Assembly (NCBI RefSeq): GCF_914484835.1
Contig: NZ_CAJZAR010000068.1
Coordinates: 296,605-360,604, forward strand
Reading direction: 5' to 3'
Length of the DNA stretch: 64,000 bases
From: Paraburkholderia tropica
Lineage (GTDB): Bacteria; Pseudomonadota; Gammaproteobacteria; Burkholderiales; Burkholderiaceae
This document shows, in pieces, positions 49,970 through 59,973 of this stretch (within the stretch, counting starts at the first letter, position 1; every line of letters begins with the position of its first letter). Both the position numbers and the translations under genes were made by a program. The notes under the pieces were generated by a model. That model had not been told where the DNA came from. It did no database searches and saw only the letters and a program-made list of their open reading frames with translations.

Positions 49970-50865
49970 ATATCGGTGAGACGAATCATGTGCGGCTTCA
50001 CGCTCGCGTCGTCGTCGGATTCGGCTTGCGCGGGCGGATGAATCAGCGCGTCGAGCCGCGCCCGCGTGGCGAGAAATTCCGGCGAGTTGAACTGCGCATA
50101 ACTGCGCGGACGCGGCACCGGCACTTCGATCAGCTCCTGCACTTCGCCGGGATTCGCCTTGAGCACCAAAATGCGGTCAGCGAGGAAGATCGCTTCATCG
50201 AGATCGTGCGTGATAAAGAAAATGGTGATGTCGACATTGCGCCAGATATCGAGCAGATGCGCCTGCATTTTGGCGCGCGTCTGCGCGTCGAGCGCGCCGA
50301 ACGGCTCGTCCATCAGCAGAATGCCGGGCCGGTTGGCGAGCGCGCGCGCAATCGCCACACGCTGCTTCATGCCGCCCGAAAGCTGATGCGGATACGCATT
50401 GGCGAACTTCTCCAGCCCCACCAGATCGAGCCATTGCAGCGCTTCGCGCTCGGCCTGCGCCGCGCCCTGCCCGTTCATCTGGAGTCCGAACATCACGTTC
50501 TTCTTCACCGTGAGCCACGGAAACAGCGTGTAGCCCTGAAACACCATGCCGCGATCGGCACCGGGTCCGCGCACGGCCTTGCCATTCACACGCACTTCGC
50601 CCGAGGTCTGCGTTTCGAGGCCCGCGAGCATGCGGATCAGCGTGGACTTGCCACAGCCCGACGGCCCGATCACGCAGACGAACTCGCGTCGATGCGTGGT
50701 GAAGCTGACGTTGGACAGCGCCGTATGTTCGCCTTGCGGCGTCGAAAAGCGCTTGGTGAGATTGCGCACTTCGAGGATCGGCTCGCGGGCTTTGAGGCGC
50801 GCGAAACGCTCGCGCACGGCCTCGGACTGGAGGAGATAGTCGGGAACGGGCTGCGGATTGAACAT
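49951..50865 (-). CDS. ABC transporter ATP-binding protein, NitT/TauT type (guanidine operon)
   Basis: This ATPase of about 304 residues has Walker A VIGPSGCGKSTLIRML, signature LSGGMKQRVAIARAL, Walker B ILLMDEPFGALD and a switch His in FFITHDLDEA. It is of the nitrate/sulfonate/taurine type. It is the last gene of the guanidine-utilisation operon, following the permease and binding-protein genes, so it probably energises uptake of guanidine, urea or a related nitrogen compound. ATG 50865 gives the usual N-terminus; a longer frame to 50904 exists. Confidence 0.9.
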   Translation of the reverse strand: MFNPQPVPDYLLQSEAVRERFARLKAREPILEVRNLTKRFSTPQGEHTALSNVSFTTHRREFVCVIGPSGCGKSTLIRMLAGLETQTSGEVRVNGKAVRGPGADRGMVFQGYTLFPWLTVKKNVMFGLQMNGQGAAQAEREALQWLDLVGLEKFANAYPHQLSGGMKQRVAIARALANRPGILLMDEPFGALDAQTRAKMQAHLLDIWRNVDITIFFITHDLDEAIFLADRILVLKANPGEVQELIEVPVPRPRSYAQFNSPEFLATRARLDALIHPPAQAESDDDASVKPHMIRLTDIHDSVE

Positions 50866-50940
50866 GGCGGCGTCCTGTGATGTGAAAGCGTGATGCGTGC
50901 GCAAACGACAAACGACAAACGAAGCTTTTAGCCCTGAAAA

Positions 50941-51912
50941 TCAGGCCTTCAGCGTGCGATCCCACGGAAACAGCTTGCGTCCGAGAAACCCGAGCACGAT
51001 ATCGGTGCCCAGGCCGATGATGCCGATCATCATGATCGCGGCATAGACGTTGTCGAAATGCTGGTAACGCGCCTGCTGCGTGATGTACCACGTGATGCCC
51101 GAACTCGTGCCGACGAGTTCCGCCACGATCAGATAAGTCCACGCCCAGCCGAGCAGAATCCGCTGGTCGCGATACAGGTCCGGCAGAATGCCCGGCACCA
51201 CCACATGCGTGAGCAGCTTCAGGCGCGAGGTGCCGAGCGTCATGGCCGCTTCGAGCAGGCCGAATTCGAGCTTGCGCGTGGTGTTCGCGATGATCAGCAC
51301 CTGCTGGAACAGCGTGCCGATCACGATGATGGCGATCTTCGGCGCGTCGTAAATGCCGAGCACGGCCACCATCAGCGCGCCGAATGCGGGCGCGGGCAAA
51401 TAGCGGAAGAATTCGAAGAACGGTTCCTGCAAGCGCGCGAGCACGCTATAGGTGCCGCACACGATGCCGACCGGCACGCCGATCAGCGACGACACGAGAA
51501 AGCCCCAGAAAATGATCTGGATGCTGTGCCACAGACTCTGATGCAGCCACACGCCGTCCACCGAAGCGGGCGGCGTCGTGAACGCGGTATAGAACGCGCG
51601 CAGCACTTCATGCGGCGCGGGCAAATACACGGGATTGGCGGCGACGCCGGTTGGCAGCGCCGTGTGCGCCTCGCGTGCGTGCGCCAGTTCGTCGGCGAAT
51701 ATCGCCTTGTCGACGCGCATGCCCGGCTGGAAATAATCCACGCTGCCGGGCTGCGTAATCAACATCTGCGGATGCCAGACGAACGGCACGTAACTCACCA
51801 CGCACCACACCAGCAGCGGCAGCAGAAACGAGCCGAGGCCCAACATCCATTTGCCGCGCGGCGTCAGCTCGCGGCGCACTGCAAACACTCCGGTCTGGCT
51901 GATCTCTGCCAT
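50941..51912 (-). CDS. ABC transporter permease, NitT/TauT type (guanidine operon)
   Basis: This 323-residue inner-membrane permease has an N-terminal helix (residues ~22-45), a periplasmic loop, and about five C-terminal helices. The EAA loop is GLLEAAMTLGTSRLKLLTHVVVPGILP. Members of this family import nitrate, taurine, cyanate, urea-like and thiamine-precursor compounds. GGAGAAACTC precedes the ATG. It belongs with the ATPase and binding-protein genes on either side; role in guanidine or urea uptake is inferred from the riboswitch-controlled operon. Confidence 0.9.
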   Translation of the reverse strand: MAEISQTGVFAVRRELTPRGKWMLGLGSFLLPLLVWCVVSYVPFVWHPQMLITQPGSVDYFQPGMRVDKAIFADELAHAREAHTALPTGVAANPVYLPAPHEVLRAFYTAFTTPPASVDGVWLHQSLWHSIQIIFWGFLVSSLIGVPVGIVCGTYSVLARLQEPFFEFFRYLPAPAFGALMVAVLGIYDAPKIAIIVIGTLFQQVLIIANTTRKLEFGLLEAAMTLGTSRLKLLTHVVVPGILPDLYRDQRILLGWAWTYLIVAELVGTSSGITWYITQQARYQHFDNVYAAIMMIGIIGLGTDIVLGFLGRKLFPWDRTLKA

Positions 51913-51958
51913 GAGTTTCTCCTGCTGGTGGGGGCGGGTGCGTTACACGCCGATACGC

Positions 51959-52957
51959 TTACTTCAGGCTGCTCGTGAGCGACGGATCGACATAGGCGCT
52001 CACGTCCTGCGGCGCCTTGTAAACCTGATACTTCACGTTGAACGCGTCGGCGGCGCGGCTCGAACCGTACAGCGACTTGAAGCCATCGGCATTCACGTAA
52101 GCCTGTTGCGCTTCCGGCAGCGTGAGCAGCTTGGTGCCCTTGAGCAGCGGCAGATATTGCGCGGGCGTGAGGCCGACGCGCGCCGACATGATCTTCACGG
52201 CGTCGCCCTGCGTGGCCGGATCTTCGATGTAATGCACCACGCGATACCAGACCTTCGCGAGCTTCGCGTAATCGGCCTTGTGCGCGGCGAGGCTCACGGG
52301 ATTCACGGCGAGCACGTCGTAGATCAAGCCCGGTTCGTCGGCGGACGTGAACACCGGACGCGCGCCCGGCACCGCGCGCTGCGCTTCGCCCGCGTTCGGC
52401 TGCCAGGCTGCAATGGCCGCGACATCCGACGACGCGAGCACTTGCGGCGTCTCGGTCGTCTTCGCGTTCACGAGCGTCACGTCGGTTTCCTTCATGCCCG
52501 CGCGTTGCAGCGCGTCGAGCAGCAGCAGGTGATCGACCACGCCGAACTCCACGCCGATCTTCTTGCCCTTGAGGTCCTGCATCTTGCGCGCGGGCGGCTT
52601 GGCGATGACCATGTCGTTGCCGTTCGAATAATCGGTGATGAGCGCCATCACGTTCTTCGCGCCGTTCGCGCCCATCGTGAGCGCGTCGCCGTTGGTCACG
52701 AGCACGGCGTCGAGCTTGTTGGCCGCGAACGCGTCCATCGACGCGGCGTAGTCGAACCAGTCGAACTTGACGTCGAGGCCCGCTTCCTTGAGCCAGCCCT
52801 TGTCGATGGCGACCTGCCAGGCCACCCAGCCCGGCCAGTCGCTATAGCCGATGCGCAGCGGCGCGGCGTTCGCGGCTTGCGCGCCAGCGGCGAAAAGGCC
52901 CGCCGCGAGCGCGAGCCCCGACGCGATGCGTGCGAACGTGAAGTGCTTGGTCTTCAT
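51959..52957 (-). CDS. periplasmic substrate-binding protein, NitT/TauT type (guanidine operon)
   Basis: This 332-residue protein has a signal peptide (KTKHFTFARIASGLALAAGLFAAGAQA) and the SsuA/THI5-like fold: LRIGYSDWPGWVAWQVAIDKGWLKEAGLDVKF, then DYAASMDAFAANKLDAVLVTNGD. These proteins bind small nitrogen- or sulfur-containing ligands. It lies between the allophanate hydrolase gene and the permease gene. Context suggests guanidine, guanylurea, urea or a similar compound as ligand. Confidence 0.88.
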   Translation of the reverse strand: MKTKHFTFARIASGLALAAGLFAAGAQAANAAPLRIGYSDWPGWVAWQVAIDKGWLKEAGLDVKFDWFDYAASMDAFAANKLDAVLVTNGDALTMGANGAKNVMALITDYSNGNDMVIAKPPARKMQDLKGKKIGVEFGVVDHLLLLDALQRAGMKETDVTLVNAKTTETPQVLASSDVAAIAAWQPNAGEAQRAVPGARPVFTSADEPGLIYDVLAVNPVSLAAHKADYAKLAKVWYRVVHYIEDPATQGDAVKIMSARVGLTPAQYLPLLKGTKLLTLPEAQQAYVNADGFKSLYGSSRAADAFNVKYQVYKAPQDVSAYVDPSLTSSLK

Positions 52958-53031
52958 TGCGGTTCTCCAGGTGTAAAAGTGCAGCGTGTGTTCGGTTGAA
53001 TCATGTCGTCGTCGATAGACGTAAAGCGCGT

Positions 53032-54873
53032 TCAGGCCGCCTGCATCGCCGCGCGCCGATAAGCGCGCCAGCCGCCAAGCGCGCTGATATCCTCAGCGCC
53101 TTCGAGTGCCAGGCTTTCGCACAAAAAGCCTTGTACGAAGGCACCATCCGCCAGTTCGAGCGTGCCGATGCCGAGCGGTGACGGGATCAGTGCGACGAAC
53201 GAACCGTAGTGCTCGACGGGCATCTCCCAGACCTCGACTTCGATCGCATGGCCGCCTTGCGCCACGCGCACGAGACCCGGTTTTTCGATGCCTTGCGAAG
53301 CGGCCTTCGGCAGCGCGTAGAGGCGATAATTTTTCGATGTCGTAGTCGCCGCGACGAGTTTCGCATCGCGCGATGTCAACTGTGCGTTCAGCGGTTCGCC
53401 GCCCAGATGCGCGCCCACTACAGCCACGCGCACCGTTGCGGGCGTAGCGGAAGCGGCCTTCGTGTTCGAGGCCGCTTCGCCCAGCCACGCACGCGCGATA
53501 TCGAGCAGCTTCGCGTCTTCGTGCGCGCGTGCGACGAAGGTGATGCCGAACGGCTTGCCCGCGTGCGGCCCGCTTTCGCACGTGCCAGCCGGCACCGCAA
53601 GCGCGGACAGATCGAGCAGGTTCACGAAGTTCGTGTAATAGCCAAAGCGCGCGTTCACGCCGATGGGATCGGCTTCGAGTTCCGCCACCGTGGACGTGGT
53701 CGGCGAAGTCGGCGTAACGATGGCATCGAGATCGGGCCACACGCGTTCGGCCTGCATGCGCAGCGCGGCGAGCGTGTCTTGTGCGGCGAACGCATCGGCC
53801 GCGCTCCAGCGCGCCGCGCCGCCGATGATCGCGCGCGTGACGGGATGCAGCGCATCGGGATTCGCTTCATGGAACGGACGAATCGCGGCCAGCCGTTCAG
53901 CGACGAACGGCCCTTCGTACAGCAGACGCGCCGTCGCGAGAAACGGCTCGAAGTCGATCTCGACGAGTTGCGCGCCCGCCGCGCGCAGTGCCGCCAACGC
54001 GGCGTCGAAGGCTTGCGCATACGACGCATCGCCATAGAACTCCAGTTGCGAAGCGCGCGGCACGCCCAGACGCAAACCCTTCAACGCAACTTGCGCGCTC
54101 ACCTCATCGCCTTGCCATTCGCGCGCATACGGATCGTCCTCGGCCACGCCGTGCGCGCTCTCGAACACGCGTTGCGCGTCATCGGCGGTATGCGCGAAGA
54201 TCGAGACGCAATCGAGCGAGCGGCATGCGGGGACCACGCCGAGCGTGCTGAGCACGCCCTTGGTCGGCTTGAGCCCGACGAGCCCATGAAACGCCGCCGG
54301 CACGCGGCCCGAACCGGCCGTATCGGTGCCCAGCGAGAACGCGGCGAGCCCCATCGCCACCGACACCGCCGAGCCCGAACTCGACCCGCCCGACGCGTAC
54401 TCGGGATCGAGCGCATTGCGGCACGCGCCATGCGGCGAACGTTGCCCCGACAAGCCCGTGGCGAACTGATCGAGATTGGTCTTGCCGATCGGAATCGCAC
54501 CCGCCGCGATCAGGCGCTCGACCACGGGCGCGCTTGTTTCAGGCTGATACGCGTAGTCGGGACACGCTGCCGTGGTCGGCACGCCCGCGAGATCGATGTT
54601 GTCCTTGATCGCGAACGGAATGCCGTAGAGCGGCAGCGTGGCCGGATCGCGGCCCGCGAGCGCGTCGGCGTAACGCATCATCTCGTCGCGTGTGAGCGCG
54701 CGAATCCAGATGCGATGCGGATCGTCGCCCGACGTATGCGCCGCGATCCGCTCGACGAGTTGCGCGGGCGTGAGGCTGCCGTCGAGATAGCGCGCGCGCA
54801 AGGCGGCGATCGTCATCGGCGTATGCGCCGTATCGGACGTGTCCGGGGTCGTGGAAAGCAGATTCATTGGCAT
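53032..54873 (-). CDS. atzF: allophanate hydrolase
   Basis: This 613-residue enzyme hydrolyses allophanate to ammonium and CO2. The amidase-signature domain (residues ~20-465) carries the catalytic Lys90 in GIPFAIKDNID, the cis-Ser in YASGGSSSGSAVS (around 165) and the Ser nucleophile in TDTAGSGR (188). The C-terminal ~130 residues form the AtzF-type second domain (VRVAVVGAHLGGEPLNAQL). The start at 54873 has AGGAGG upstream; ATG 54867 would give a 4-bp overlap with the carboxylase gene. It completes guanidine or urea breakdown in this operon. Confidence 0.92.
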   Translation of the reverse strand: MPMNLLSTTPDTSDTAHTPMTIAALRARYLDGSLTPAQLVERIAAHTSGDDPHRIWIRALTRDEMMRYADALAGRDPATLPLYGIPFAIKDNIDLAGVPTTAACPDYAYQPETSAPVVERLIAAGAIPIGKTNLDQFATGLSGQRSPHGACRNALDPEYASGGSSSGSAVSVAMGLAAFSLGTDTAGSGRVPAAFHGLVGLKPTKGVLSTLGVVPACRSLDCVSIFAHTADDAQRVFESAHGVAEDDPYAREWQGDEVSAQVALKGLRLGVPRASQLEFYGDASYAQAFDAALAALRAAGAQLVEIDFEPFLATARLLYEGPFVAERLAAIRPFHEANPDALHPVTRAIIGGAARWSAADAFAAQDTLAALRMQAERVWPDLDAIVTPTSPTTSTVAELEADPIGVNARFGYYTNFVNLLDLSALAVPAGTCESGPHAGKPFGITFVARAHEDAKLLDIARAWLGEAASNTKAASATPATVRVAVVGAHLGGEPLNAQLTSRDAKLVAATTTSKNYRLYALPKAASQGIEKPGLVRVAQGGHAIEVEVWEMPVEHYGSFVALIPSPLGIGTLELADGAFVQGFLCESLALEGAEDISALGGWRAYRRAAMQAA

Positions 54874-57800
54874 GCGGCCTCCTCGCCGCTCGGGCTGGTC
54901 GTCGTGTCGGTCGTCGTGTCGGTTATCGTTGCGCTCACGCGGATCGCCATCAAGCGCTGGCCCGCGGTCACGGCGTCGCCTTCATGACAGGCGAGCGCTT
55001 CGATCACGCCGCTCGCGGGCGCGGCCACCGTCACTTCCATCTTCATCGATTCGAGGATCGCCACGTCCTGGCCTTCCTCCACGGCGTCGCCTTCCGCGAC
55101 GAGCAGCTTCCACACGCTGCCCGACACGTCGGCGCCGATCGCGCGGCAATCGTCGTCGAGGTCGCTCAGCGATTGCGCGTTCGCGCCGCTATCCGCGCCC
55201 GGCTCGCCTACGTATTCGGCCTGGCCCGCCTCGCGCCAGCGCTCGCGTTCCGCTTCGAAAGAGGCTTGTTGCGTGGACTTGAACGCAGCAATCGATTCGG
55301 CTTCGTCGCGCAGGAATCGCTCGTATTCACCGAGGTCGAACACCGATTCCTCGATACGCAAGCTGCGCCGTCCTGCGATGAATTCGCTGCGCCATTGCGC
55401 GAGTTCGCTTTCGCTCACTTCGTAGAAGCGGATCTCGTCGAAGAATCGCAGCAGCCACGGCTTGCCCGCTTCGAACTCCTTCGTGGTGCGATAGCGATTC
55501 CACATCTGCACTGTGCGGCCGACGAACTGATAACCGCCGGGGCCTTCCATGCCGTACACGCACAGATACGCGCCGCCGATACCGACCGCGTTTTCAGGTG
55601 TCCACGTGCGCGCCGGGTTGTACTTCGTGGTGACTAGCCGATGGCGCGGATCGACGGGCGTCGCGACCGGCGCGCCGAGATAGACATCGCCGAGACCGAG
55701 CACGAGATAGCGCGCGTCGAACAGAATGCGCTTCACGTCGTCGATGCTGTCGAGACCGTTGATGCGGCGAATGAACTCGATATTGCTCGGACACCAGGGC
55801 GCATCGGGCCGCACGCTCTGCATGTAGCGCTCGATCGCCACGCGCGTCGACGGATCGTCCCAGGACAGCGGCAGATGCACGATGCGGTTCGGCACGCGCA
55901 TCGCATCGACGGCAGGCAATTGCGTTTCGGCGAGCTTGAGATGCGCGAGCAGCGCGTCGAGCGCGAGCGTGTCGGGATCGAAATGGACCTGAAGCGAACG
56001 GATGCCCGGCGTGAGATCGACGATGCCGGGCAGGCGATGTTCCGCGAGCCAGTTCATCAACGCATGCACGCGAAAACGCAGCTTGAGGTCGAGCACGGGC
56101 GGCCCGTATTCGATCAGCAGATTGCGATCGCCCGAACGGCGGTAGACCACGGCCACGCTTTTTTCATCGGCGTTTTCATCGTCGGTATTTTCGCTGCGAT
56201 AAAGCACGCACTCGTGCGTCGCGTTCGCTTTCGCGGGTACGAAGCGCACCGTATCGCCGGGACGCAGCTGGCCGAGCTTCCACAACTCCTCGCCGATCAC
56301 CGTCACCGGGCAGACGAAGCCACCGAGACTCGGGCCATCGGGACCGAGAATCACGGGCATATCACCGGTGAAATCGACCGCGCCGATCGCGTAGGCGTTG
56401 TCGTGGATATTCGACGGATGCAGGCCCGCTTCGCCGCCGTCCGTGCGCGCCCATTGCGGCTTCGGGCCGATCAGACGCACGCCCGTACGGCTCGAGTTGT
56501 AGTGCACGGTCCAGCGCGCCTCGTAAAGCATGGCGATGTCGTCGCGCGTGAGGAAATCGGGCGCGCCGTGCGGGCCGTCGAGCACCGCGAGTTCCCATTC
56601 ATGCGTGAGTTCGGGCACGCGCCCGGTCGGCAGCGTCGCGCCCGCCTCGCCCTTGCCCGCGCCCGGCGCGAGATGCAGCACGTCGCCCTTGCGCAGCGCG
56701 CGGCCCGCATGGCCGCCGAACTGGCCGAGCGTAAACGTGGCCTTGCTGCCGAGATAATCGGGCACCTGCAAGCCGCCGCGCACCGCGAGGCACGCGCGCA
56801 CGCCTGCGCCCGTCACGCCGCCGAGCTTGAGCACGCTGCCCGCACGGGCGCGCACGACTTGCCAGAACGGCACCGCCACGCCGTCGAGCGCCGCCGCGAG
56901 CGGCGCGCCGCCGAGCACGAACAGCGTCTCGCAGTTGAAGCGCAGCGTCGCGCCGACCATCGTGAATTCGAGGCCCGCCGCGTCCGCTGCATTGTCGAGC
57001 AGCGCGTTGGCGAGCGTGAACGAGCGGTCGTCCATCGGGCCTGAGGGCGGCACGCCCACGTCCCAGTAACCCAGACGCCCCGGCGTCTGCTGCACGGTCG
57101 TCTGCACGCCGCCGTCGAGCACGTCGATGGTGTGCGGCGCGAACACGAAGCGGCCGAGGAAAGCCGTGGTCTGCTCGCCCGCCGCAAAGGTCGCCGACCC
57201 GACCACCGCACGCAGATAGTCGAGATTGGTTTCGATGCCATAAAGCTGCGTGCGATCGAACGCATTGGCGAGCGTCGCCAGCGCGGCTTCGCGCGTCTCA
57301 GCGCTCGCGATGATCTTGGCGATCAGCGGATCGTAGAACGCGCTGACTTCCGTGCCCGCGTCGACCCAGGTGTCCACGCGCACATCGTCGGGGAAACTCA
57401 CGTGCGTGAGCAGCCCCGAACTCGGCTGGAAATGGCGATTCGGATCTTCGGCGTAGACGCGCACCTGCACGCTCGCGCCGCGCGGACCGTCGCTCAGCGA
57501 CTGCGCGAGCGCGGGCAGCGGCGCGAGCGTGCCTTCGGCCTGGCGAATCATCCACTCGACGAGATCCACGCCGTAGACCTGTTCGGTCACGCCGTGCTCC
57601 ACCTGCAAACGCGTATTCACTTCGAGGAAATAAAACGCGCGTGCATGCGCATCGAACACGAATTCCACCGTGCCCGCGTTCGCGTATTGCACGGCGCGCG
57701 CGAGACGCACAGCGGTCTCGTGCAGCGTGCTGCGCTCCGCCTCGCTCAGACCCGGCGCGGGCGTTTCCTCGATGACCTTCTGGTTGCGCCGCTGCACCGA

Positions 57801-58490
57801 GCAATCGCGTTCACCGAGCGCGATCACCTCGCCCTTGCCATCGCCGAAAATCTGCACTTCGATATGGCGCGCGTGCTCGACGAATTTTTCGAGGTACACG
57901 CCCGCGTTCGCGAAGTTGCTCTGGCCGAGCCGCGCGACCGAGGCAAATGCCGCGTCGAGTTGCGCGGCGTCGCGGCACAGCGACATGCCGATGCCGCCGC
58001 CGCCCGCCGTGCTCTTGAGCATGACCGGATACCCAAGCGACGACGCCGCGTCGAGCGCGGCCTGCACGTCGGCGAGCAAGCCGGTGCCGGGCAGCAATGC
58101 CACGCCGTTTTGCTGCGCGATCTCGCGCGCCGTGTGCTTGAGGCCGAACGCTGTCATCTGCTCCGCGCGCGGGCCGATGAAGGCGATGCCCGCCGCTTCG
58201 CAATCGCGCGCGAATGCTGCGTTCTCCGAAAGAAATCCGTAACCGGGATGCACGGCCTGCGCGCCGGTCTGGCGCGCCGCGTCGAGAATCGCCGCGGCGT
58301 TCAGATAGCTCTGCGCGACCGGTGCCGGTCCGATGCAGACAGCTTCGTCGGCGAGCATGACGTGCATCGCGTGACGGTCCGCTTCCGAATACACCGCGAC
58401 CGACGCGATGCCGAGCCGCTTGAGCGTGCGGATCACGCGGCACGCAATCTCGCCGCGATTGGCAATCAGGATTTTGTCGAACGCCATCAT
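54864..58490 (-). CDS. urea carboxylase-type biotin enzyme, probably guanidine carboxylase
   Basis: This is a 1208-residue multidomain protein. Residues ~1-450 are a biotin carboxylase (KILIANRGEIACRVIRTLK; ATP-grasp KSTAGGGGIGM). Next is a KipA-type carboxyltransferase domain (~470-770; VGVPPSGPMDDRSF), then a KipI-type domain (~800-1010), and a C-terminal biotinyl domain with ESMKME (Lys about residue 1138). Such enzymes carboxylate urea to allophanate; those under guanidine-I riboswitches prefer guanidine and give carboxyguanidine. The riboswitch and the two DUF1989 genes upstream favour guanidine. ATG 58490 overlaps the previous stop by 4 bp. Confidence 0.9.
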   Translation of the reverse strand: MMAFDKILIANRGEIACRVIRTLKRLGIASVAVYSEADRHAMHVMLADEAVCIGPAPVAQSYLNAAAILDAARQTGAQAVHPGYGFLSENAAFARDCEAAGIAFIGPRAEQMTAFGLKHTAREIAQQNGVALLPGTGLLADVQAALDAASSLGYPVMLKSTAGGGGIGMSLCRDAAQLDAAFASVARLGQSNFANAGVYLEKFVEHARHIEVQIFGDGKGEVIALGERDCSVQRRNQKVIEETPAPGLSEAERSTLHETAVRLARAVQYANAGTVEFVFDAHARAFYFLEVNTRLQVEHGVTEQVYGVDLVEWMIRQAEGTLAPLPALAQSLSDGPRGASVQVRVYAEDPNRHFQPSSGLLTHVSFPDDVRVDTWVDAGTEVSAFYDPLIAKIIASAETREAALATLANAFDRTQLYGIETNLDYLRAVVGSATFAAGEQTTAFLGRFVFAPHTIDVLDGGVQTTVQQTPGRLGYWDVGVPPSGPMDDRSFTLANALLDNAADAAGLEFTMVGATLRFNCETLFVLGGAPLAAALDGVAVPFWQVVRARAGSVLKLGGVTGAGVRACLAVRGGLQVPDYLGSKATFTLGQFGGHAGRALRKGDVLHLAPGAGKGEAGATLPTGRVPELTHEWELAVLDGPHGAPDFLTRDDIAMLYEARWTVHYNSSRTGVRLIGPKPQWARTDGGEAGLHPSNIHDNAYAIGAVDFTGDMPVILGPDGPSLGGFVCPVTVIGEELWKLGQLRPGDTVRFVPAKANATHECVLYRSENTDDENADEKSVAVVYRRSGDRNLLIEYGPPVLDLKLRFRVHALMNWLAEHRLPGIVDLTPGIRSLQVHFDPDTLALDALLAHLKLAETQLPAVDAMRVPNRIVHLPLSWDDPSTRVAIERYMQSVRPDAPWCPSNIEFIRRINGLDSIDDVKRILFDARYLVLGLGDVYLGAPVATPVDPRHRLVTTKYNPARTWTPENAVGIGGAYLCVYGMEGPGGYQFVGRTVQMWNRYRTTKEFEAGKPWLLRFFDEIRFYEVSESELAQWRSEFIAGRRSLRIEESVFDLGEYERFLRDEAESIAAFKSTQQASFEAERERWREAGQAEYVGEPGADSGANAQSLSDLDDDCRAIGADVSGSVWKLLVAEGDAVEEGQDVAILESMKMEVTVAAPASGVIEALACHEGDAVTAGQRLMAIRVSATITDTTTDTTTSPSGEEAACQ

Positions 58491-59140
58491 GCCTCCCACA
58501 CGAGCAGGCGCACGGGCGTCGGGTTGTAGCCGTTGCACGGATTGTTCAGTTGCGGGCAGTTCGAGATCAGCACCGTCACGTCTTCTTCGGCACGCGCTTC
58601 CACGTATTTGCCGGGCGCGGAAATGCCGTCCTCGAACGTGAGCTTGCCGAGCGGCGTGACCGGCACGTTCATGAAGAAGTTGATATTACTGACGAGATCG
58701 CGCTTGCCCAGTTGCGAAGCCGCACCGCAGGTGCAATGCGCGAGCGCGTTCAGATAGCTGTCGCGGCAGCTGTGCATATGGCGCTTGTCGAGCGCGTAAC
58801 GCACCGTGTTGCTCTCCGCCGCGCACGCGCCGCCGAGCGTGTCGTGACGCCCGCAGGTATCCGCGGTGATGGTGAGCATCGGGCGGCCGAGATTCGACAT
58901 CAGCACGCTGCCCGCGCTCAAGTACAGATTGCCTTGCGCGCGAATGGTGTCTTGCGCGCTATAGCGTTCGGCGGGATCGTCGCTGCGATAGAACAGCGTA
59001 TCGACGGCCTGATTGCCTTCGAGGTCGACGATACGCAGCGTCTCGCCGCGCTTGATGTCGTAAAGCCAGGGCTCGCCGGCAGGCAGCGTGAAATCGTAAC
59101 GGGCGGTGCGCGCTTCGAGCGCGCTTTCGATGATCGGCAT
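58487..59140 (-). CDS. urea amidolyase-associated protein 2 (DUF1989; carboxyguanidine deiminase subunit)
   Basis: This 217-residue DUF1989-family protein contains DIKRGETLRIVDLEGNQAVDTLFY, HDTLGGACAAES and the cysteines HCTCGAASQL and SNCPQLNNPCNGYNPTP. DUF1989 pairs next to urea/guanidine carboxylases have been described as the two subunits of carboxyguanidine deiminase (CgdAB), which converts carboxyguanidine to allophanate. The gene sits between its paralogue and the carboxylase gene, with overlap on the latter side. Which subunit it corresponds to is not certain. Confidence 0.88.
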   Translation of the reverse strand: MPIIESALEARTARYDFTLPAGEPWLYDIKRGETLRIVDLEGNQAVDTLFYRSDDPAERYSAQDTIRAQGNLYLSAGSVLMSNLGRPMLTITADTCGRHDTLGGACAAESNTVRYALDKRHMHSCRDSYLNALAHCTCGAASQLGKRDLVSNINFFMNVPVTPLGKLTFEDGISAPGKYVEARAEEDVTVLISNCPQLNNPCNGYNPTPVRLLVWEA

Positions 59141-59149
59141 GGCGGCTCC

Positions 59150-59923
59150 TCAGGCGAACAGGCGGTCGGTGTTGGTGAAGGCGCGGCCGTTCTCGGCGCA
59201 CGCGTTGCGGCACAAATCGTCGGCGGGCGCGGCGGCATCGGCGGGATACGCGCGCCACGCGATCAGCTTCACCGGCTTCGGCGCGTACTCGCGCTGCGGA
59301 TCGAGCGGATGCGGCGCGGTGGAAAGCGCCGCCAGCGTGTTCATGTCGAAGCGCAGATCGAGCGAAGCGCCCGCGCGCGAATGGCCGCTCACGTAGCTGA
59401 GCGCGCCGTCGTCGCCCACGGCGACCTTGCTGAAGAAGTTCACGTTCGCCGCGAGATCGCGCGGCCCCAGACCGTACTTCGCGAGTTCGAGCACGAGGCT
59501 GTCGCGGCCATTGCGGATCATCTCGTTGCGATGCGCCTGATAGCGGCGCTCGCCGTACTTGCGCGCGAACAGCGCCGCGTCGCCGACCCCGCCGAGCGGA
59601 TCGTGCCAGCCGAGCGTGTCGCCCGTGATCGACGCGATCACGCGGCCCATGTCGGTATGCAGCGCGTGGCCGCGCGTGAGGTGAGCCGTGTGCTGCGCCT
59701 TCAGCGTGTCGGCCATGTTGTAGCGTTCGAGCGGATCTTCCTGGCGATGAAACACGGCGGCGAGATTCGCGCCGCCTTCGATATCGACGATGCGCAGCGC
59801 GAGGCCGCGTCGCAGGATGCCGGACCAGTGCGTGCCCGCGGGAATCACGGCTTCCCAAAGCGGCGCGGCGACCGGCGCGAGGTCGTTGAAATCGTCGAGT
59901 TCAGTGAGGAGGCTGGACGGCAT
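59150..59923 (-). CDS. urea amidolyase-associated protein 1 (DUF1989; carboxyguanidine deiminase subunit)
   Basis: This protein of about 257 residues shares with the previous one LRRGLALRIVDIEGGANLAAVFHRQ, TLGWHDPLGG and a conserved NVNFFSKVAV (the paralogue has NINFFMNVPV). It is the first gene of the guanidine operon; ATG 59923 lies 51 nt after the riboswitch and has GGAG five bases upstream. It is the probable partner subunit of the deiminase. A longer frame to 59980 would run into the riboswitch and is unlikely. Confidence 0.88.
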   Translation of the reverse strand: MPSSLLTELDDFNDLAPVAAPLWEAVIPAGTHWSGILRRGLALRIVDIEGGANLAAVFHRQEDPLERYNMADTLKAQHTAHLTRGHALHTDMGRVIASITGDTLGWHDPLGGVGDAALFARKYGERRYQAHRNEMIRNGRDSLVLELAKYGLGPRDLAANVNFFSKVAVGDDGALSYVSGHSRAGASLDLRFDMNTLAALSTAPHPLDPQREYAPKPVKLIAWRAYPADAAAPADDLCRNACAENGRAFTNTDRLFA

Positions 59924-59973
59924 GGAGGCTCCGGGTGGCGAAGGGAATAAGCGTGAGAGGGCGACCGAACGAC

